DNA from: Thioclava arctica
GTDB lineage: Bacteria > Pseudomonadota > Alphaproteobacteria > Rhodobacterales > Rhodobacteraceae
Reading direction: 5' to 3'
NCBI RefSeq assembly: GCF_040892615.1
Contig: NZ_JBFRYC010000003.1
Span: forward strand, 62,001-126,000
DNA length: 64,000 bases
Part shown: in pieces, positions 61,590-64,000 of the stretch
How positions within the stretch are numbered: position 1 is the stretch's first letter
Layout of the letters: every line of letters starts with the position of its first letter
The notes under the pieces: generated by a model
The model's input: the letters and a program-made list of their open reading frames with translations, nothing else
The model's database searches: none
Told to the model about the DNA's origin: nothing
Position numbers and translations under genes: made by a program

Positions 61590-61790
61590 TTCCTCGAAAA
61601 GCAGGGGATCATACAGCTTAAAATTGAGCTGAAAGAGTTTCGCCTGCATCGTGGTGAATACCCAAAATTTCCACAAAAAGAATCTAAAGACATGATCTTT
61701 GACGCCGTGGCAACAATAGAATCTGCATCTCCTGCGCGATTCATCTCTCTGTTTAGAGAGTTGGAAACGCTTCCAAACGAAATTCAGTGA
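61590..61790 (+). pseudogene. ORF fragment without homology I recognise
   Basis: A 66-codon plus-strand frame runs from just after a TGA at 61587 to TGA 61788. It reads FLEKQGIIQLKIELKEFRLH and ends FRELETLPNEIQ. The same frame continues upstream of the TGA with FRLLVTLHERL, so it looks like the tail of a gene broken by one stop codon. It is clearly poorer in GC than the rest of the window, and rich in Lys, Glu and Ile. No start codon or ribosome binding site is seen. It is probably a foreign gene remnant inside the tRNA-flanked stretch. Confidence 0.45.
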
Positions 61791-62799
61791 GTCAAAAAAA
61801 TTGCATGTTTACAATTGACTAAATAGGGACCCCATCGAATCGTGCATTGGATCCTCAAACGCGTTGCATCAGCTTTCTACATACTGTCCTTGCGTCATCT
61901 TCAATATCTGCTACAAAAATATTAACGCAACCCAAGCGTGAGTCTTGACATGGAAATGATGCCCATCAACCTACACCAAAGGCAGCATGTTTCGCCGCCT
62001 CTGCACCACCGTTCCGCTTGGAGATCAGACTCGCTTCTCCTTGTACCGGCAGGTGAAATATCCCTGTTGGAAAAGGCCCGGAATGGGCGCTTACGAGCCC
62101 TCCGCAGCATCAAGGCCCGACCAAAATCGGCGGCGACCAAAAGGCTTTTGCTTTGGTCAGACAGCAAGAACCAAGAGTAAACTGACGATAACGGGAACCA
62201 GTCGAATTCGCTCGGCGCATGTCTCGCCTTTTGAAATGCGCCGCTCCTATGTTGGGTGCGGGGTGACCGCAGACGAATCCGTTGCGTAAATCGGTTGAGA
62301 GCCGAACCTCCCTTCCCCTAGTTGCTGTCGGCAAGATGCCGGAACGGCAAGTGTTCATTTATGACAAGCGGCCGAAGTGATCGACCGCCACAAGCCGATC
62401 TGGTGGGATATCTGGAACGCAACCCTTGCAGGCGATGACTCGCCATGCTCGATCCGACAGACCGCACGGCAAGCCGCGTCTGGTGCGTTGAATTCCGCGC
62501 CGTAAAAGACCTGCCCAACGATCGCTGGCCCAATTATCTGCTATGGGATTTGATCAGTGCCGAAATTGAGGGCGATCTGACGGAAATGCGCAGCCACCTA
62601 CCGCAGAACCAAATCAAACAACTTCACCGCGCCGAACCTATCCGCCTGATCATGGCGCAACTTGCACGCTCGCGGCGCTGGAGGGCGCAGAGGCTAAGCT
62701 CTCCGATGATATGACCCGAAGACGCCTGCGAGAGGCCATCAAGGCCGATCCGGCGCGCGCAGTGAGCAAACCGGATCAGGCGAGAGGGTCGGTATCGGT
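61791..62799. other. About 1 kb of non-coding or heavily decayed sequence
   Basis: No gene can be supported. Frames of 60-100 codons occur on both strands but lack ribosome binding sites and any family motif. A plus-strand stretch around 62380-62715 reads as protein-like in shifting frames (EVIDRHKPIWWDIWNA, then LPNDRWPNYLLWDLISAEIEGD, then EAKLSDDMTRRRLREAIK), which suggests a frameshifted remnant. I cannot name it. Confidence 0.5.
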
Positions 62800-63389
62800 T
62801 CGTGGATGGTTGGGCTTGGTGAACCCGTGCTTGATGCATTGGCCTCACAGATCATGTCGAAGCGCATTGCCCGGGAATAGATGGTGTTGCGATGTCCGGG
62901 CTGCTTAGCGAACTGAATTCCATTTTTCGTTTAGATCGTGTGGATCCTGTAGGGCACGGCCGTCAGGCGCGGGATGGAGGATTGAAGGGCATAGAGACTG
63001 TCGTCCAGCGGCTAGCAGCGTGTGACGCCGGAAAGCGACAACCATCGCCTCTTCGGCATCGGCCAGAACCGTGGAGCGCGGCTCTTCGGGGCCGGTCTTA
63101 GATCCTCAAGCGTGGTGCGCTTGCGCCACTTCACCATCGTTTTTAGGTTGATCTCAAACTTCAGGCTCTGTTCCGAGAACGAGACGCCCCTCTCGGGACA
63201 TTGCAGTGCAACGCCCTGCCGGGCAAAGGATCACTGTATTGCAGTTCTGACGGCGTGCGCCCCTCTCGGTGAATGCGCGCATTCACCTGCCGGTCAATGG
63301 GATCGTAGCGCTTCCGTCACGAACTTGTCCCAAAATGCTTCCTTCCATTCCTTCGAAAGGATCGCATCAGCAAACCGTGGGATCAAACA
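62800..63389 (-). pseudogene. Decayed IS481-family transposase
   Basis: Read on the minus strand in shifting frames, the remains match the IS481 transposase: KTMVKWRKRTTLEDL, EPRSTVLADAEEAMVVAFRR, PLDDSLYALQSSIPRL, then directly VPYRIHTI, TKNGIQFAKQPGHRNTIYSR and MRFDMICEAN, TKPNHP. At least three stops and three frameshifts interrupt it. A central piece between IPRLT and VPYRIHTI has been deleted, and the TDNG motif that holds a catalytic Asp now reads TKNG. The right end AAACCGTGGGATCAAACA (63372-63389) fits a terminal repeat ending in ACA. No left end is seen. The element is dead. Confidence 0.8.
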
Positions 63390-63598
63390 GCTAGGAGCCG
63401 CGAGCCTCGCCAACGGCTCATCGTCTTCCCTTACCAGCAGCCCTCACAAACATCGAAGCCCTGCTCAGTCGATTCGGCTGTCGCGAAATCGCGACGCCAG
63501 AATTGGCGCACACTTGCTTCCGTATTGCTTCCGGGAACGGCGGGCGCGGTTGGCGTCAACAGCCAGACATCGCGCATCCCTTTGAAAAAAGGGTGTGA
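63390..63598. other. Spacer between the IS481 relic and tRNA-Lys
   Basis: No gene is supported. An inverted repeat, GTCGCGA (63480-63486) and TCGCGAC (63489-63495), is present, and CCCTTT/AAAGGG next to the tRNA (63578-63593) can form a small hairpin. A 64-codon minus-strand frame runs out of the tRNA gene itself and is not credible. Confidence 0.5.
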
Positions 63599-63674
63599 TG
63601 GTGAGCCGTGTTGGGTTCGAACCAACGACCTACTGATTAAAAGTCAGTTGCTCTACCAACTGAGCTAACGGCCC
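63599..63674 (-). tRNA. tRNA-Lys (anticodon TTT)
   Basis: 76 nucleotides fold as a complete cloverleaf: acceptor GGGCCGT/ACGGCTC (one G-U), D arm GCTC/GAGC with AGTTGGTA loop, anticodon stem ACTGA/TCAGT with loop CTTTTAA (anticodon TTT), five-base variable loop, T arm GTTGG/CCAAC with TTCGAAC loop, discriminator A and encoded CCA. It reads AAA and AAG lysine codons. Transcribed away from dapF. Its 3' half has a damaged copy at 61404. Confidence 0.97.
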
Positions 63675-63780
63675 ATCACAGGGCGCTTCTCTATAAACCC
63701 CGGCCATGGGGGTCAAGGCCAAAAACTCTCAAAAATTGCATGTCTGGAAAAAACCTTTGCGCAAGCGTATATCGCGCAGC

Positions 63781-64000
63781 ATGAACAACGCGCAAAACAC
63801 CGCTGGCCTGCCCTTCATGAAAATGCATGGACTTGGCAATGACTTCGTCGTCATCGACGCCCGAGACGCGGCCGATCCGGTCACGCCTGCGCTAGCGCGC
63901 GCCTTGGGGGATCGTCATCGCGGCGTGGGCTTTGACCAGCTTGCGGTGATTCGGCCCGGGCAAGATACCGATTTCACCTTGGATTTCTGGAACTCAGACG
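63781..64000 (+). CDS. dapF: Diaminopimelate epimerase, 5' part only
   Basis: The frame is open from ATG 63781 to the window end, 73 residues. LPFMKMHGLGNDFVVIDAR is the DapF N-terminal signature; HRGVGFDQLAVIRPG follows, also conserved (R-G-x-G-x-DQ). DapF converts LL- to meso-diaminopimelate for lysine and peptidoglycan. ATG 63817 (before KMHGLGND) is an alternative start; neither has a clear ribosome binding site. The catalytic cysteines lie beyond the window. Not flagged by a stop, so only the start can be fixed. Confidence 0.93.
   Translation, partial: MNNAQNTAGLPFMKMHGLGNDFVVIDARDAADPVTPALARALGDRHRGVGFDQLAVIRPGQDTDFTLDFWNSD

Noticed and set aside
62110..62358. Frames of about 80 codons in the scar (both strands)
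   Set aside because: Overlapping frames on both strands without ribosome binding site or motif.
63431..63625. A 64-codon minus-strand frame at tRNA-Lys
   Set aside because: Its start lies inside the tRNA gene, and there is no ribosome binding site or motif.

Overview
The window is a piece of an alphaproteobacterial chromosome, most probably from the Rhodobacterales (Rhodobacteraceae, roseobacter-like). This rests on the high GC content, GTG/TTG starts with overlapping stop/start pairs, the waaA-lpxK and folC-accD neighbourhoods, the DUF4170 and DUF3429 small proteins, an SltF-type flagellar transglycosylase and a roseobacter-like flagellar gene order. I cannot name a genus from sequence alone.

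Region 1 (1-18.3 kb) is translation, secretion and chaperone housekeeping: the tail of a YlxR-type RNA-binding protein, infB, a 42-residue unannotated-looking gene, mutT-argJ, a periplasmic parvulin divergent from secA, an unknown exported protein, radC, dnaK-dnaJ, an AlkB-type dealkylase and smc. Region 2 (18.3-43.4 kb) is a mosaic of short operons: lrgAB, a TRIC-like channel, rnhA, GST, ispH, map, a MoCF-domain protein with a GNAT and an OmpA-like protein, a LysR regulator divergent from a 2,4-dienoyl-CoA reductase with a perfect 20-bp palindrome between them, zapE, a TIM-barrel protein, DUF4170-waaA-like-lpxK, a DsbA-type thioredoxin protein and DUF721 divergent from mutY, an alkane hydroxylase, folC, accD, a CPBP protease-like protein and a TauE/SafE permease.

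Region 3 (42.1-61.4 kb) is a large flagellar locus in four transcription units: fliI (minus); flgB-flgC-fliE-fliQ-flgF-flgG-flgA-flgH-fliL-like (plus); fliJ-like/flhB/fliR/flhA/sltF and a 778-residue exported protein/motA/motE-like/small TM protein/fliL (minus, nearly all overlapping); and fliF-fliH-like-fliN-fliP (plus). Together they give the five-protein export gate, the ATPase complex, most of the rod, the L-ring, the MS-ring and half of a stator. FliG, FliM, FlgI, MotB, hook, filament and regulators are not here. The two divergent start regions (fliI/flgB and fliL/fliF) each carry a CTAA-N7-TTAA sequence close to the CtrA consensus.

Region 4 (61.4-64 kb) has no intact protein gene until dapF. 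A tRNA-Lys(TTT) gene sits at 63.6 kb and a damaged copy of its 3' half sits right behind the fliP terminator, so a 2.2-kb stretch is bracketed by tRNA-derived direct repeats, as left by an integrated element. Inside are a decayed IS481-family transposase and an unrelated ORF fragment. The window ends inside the start of dapF.
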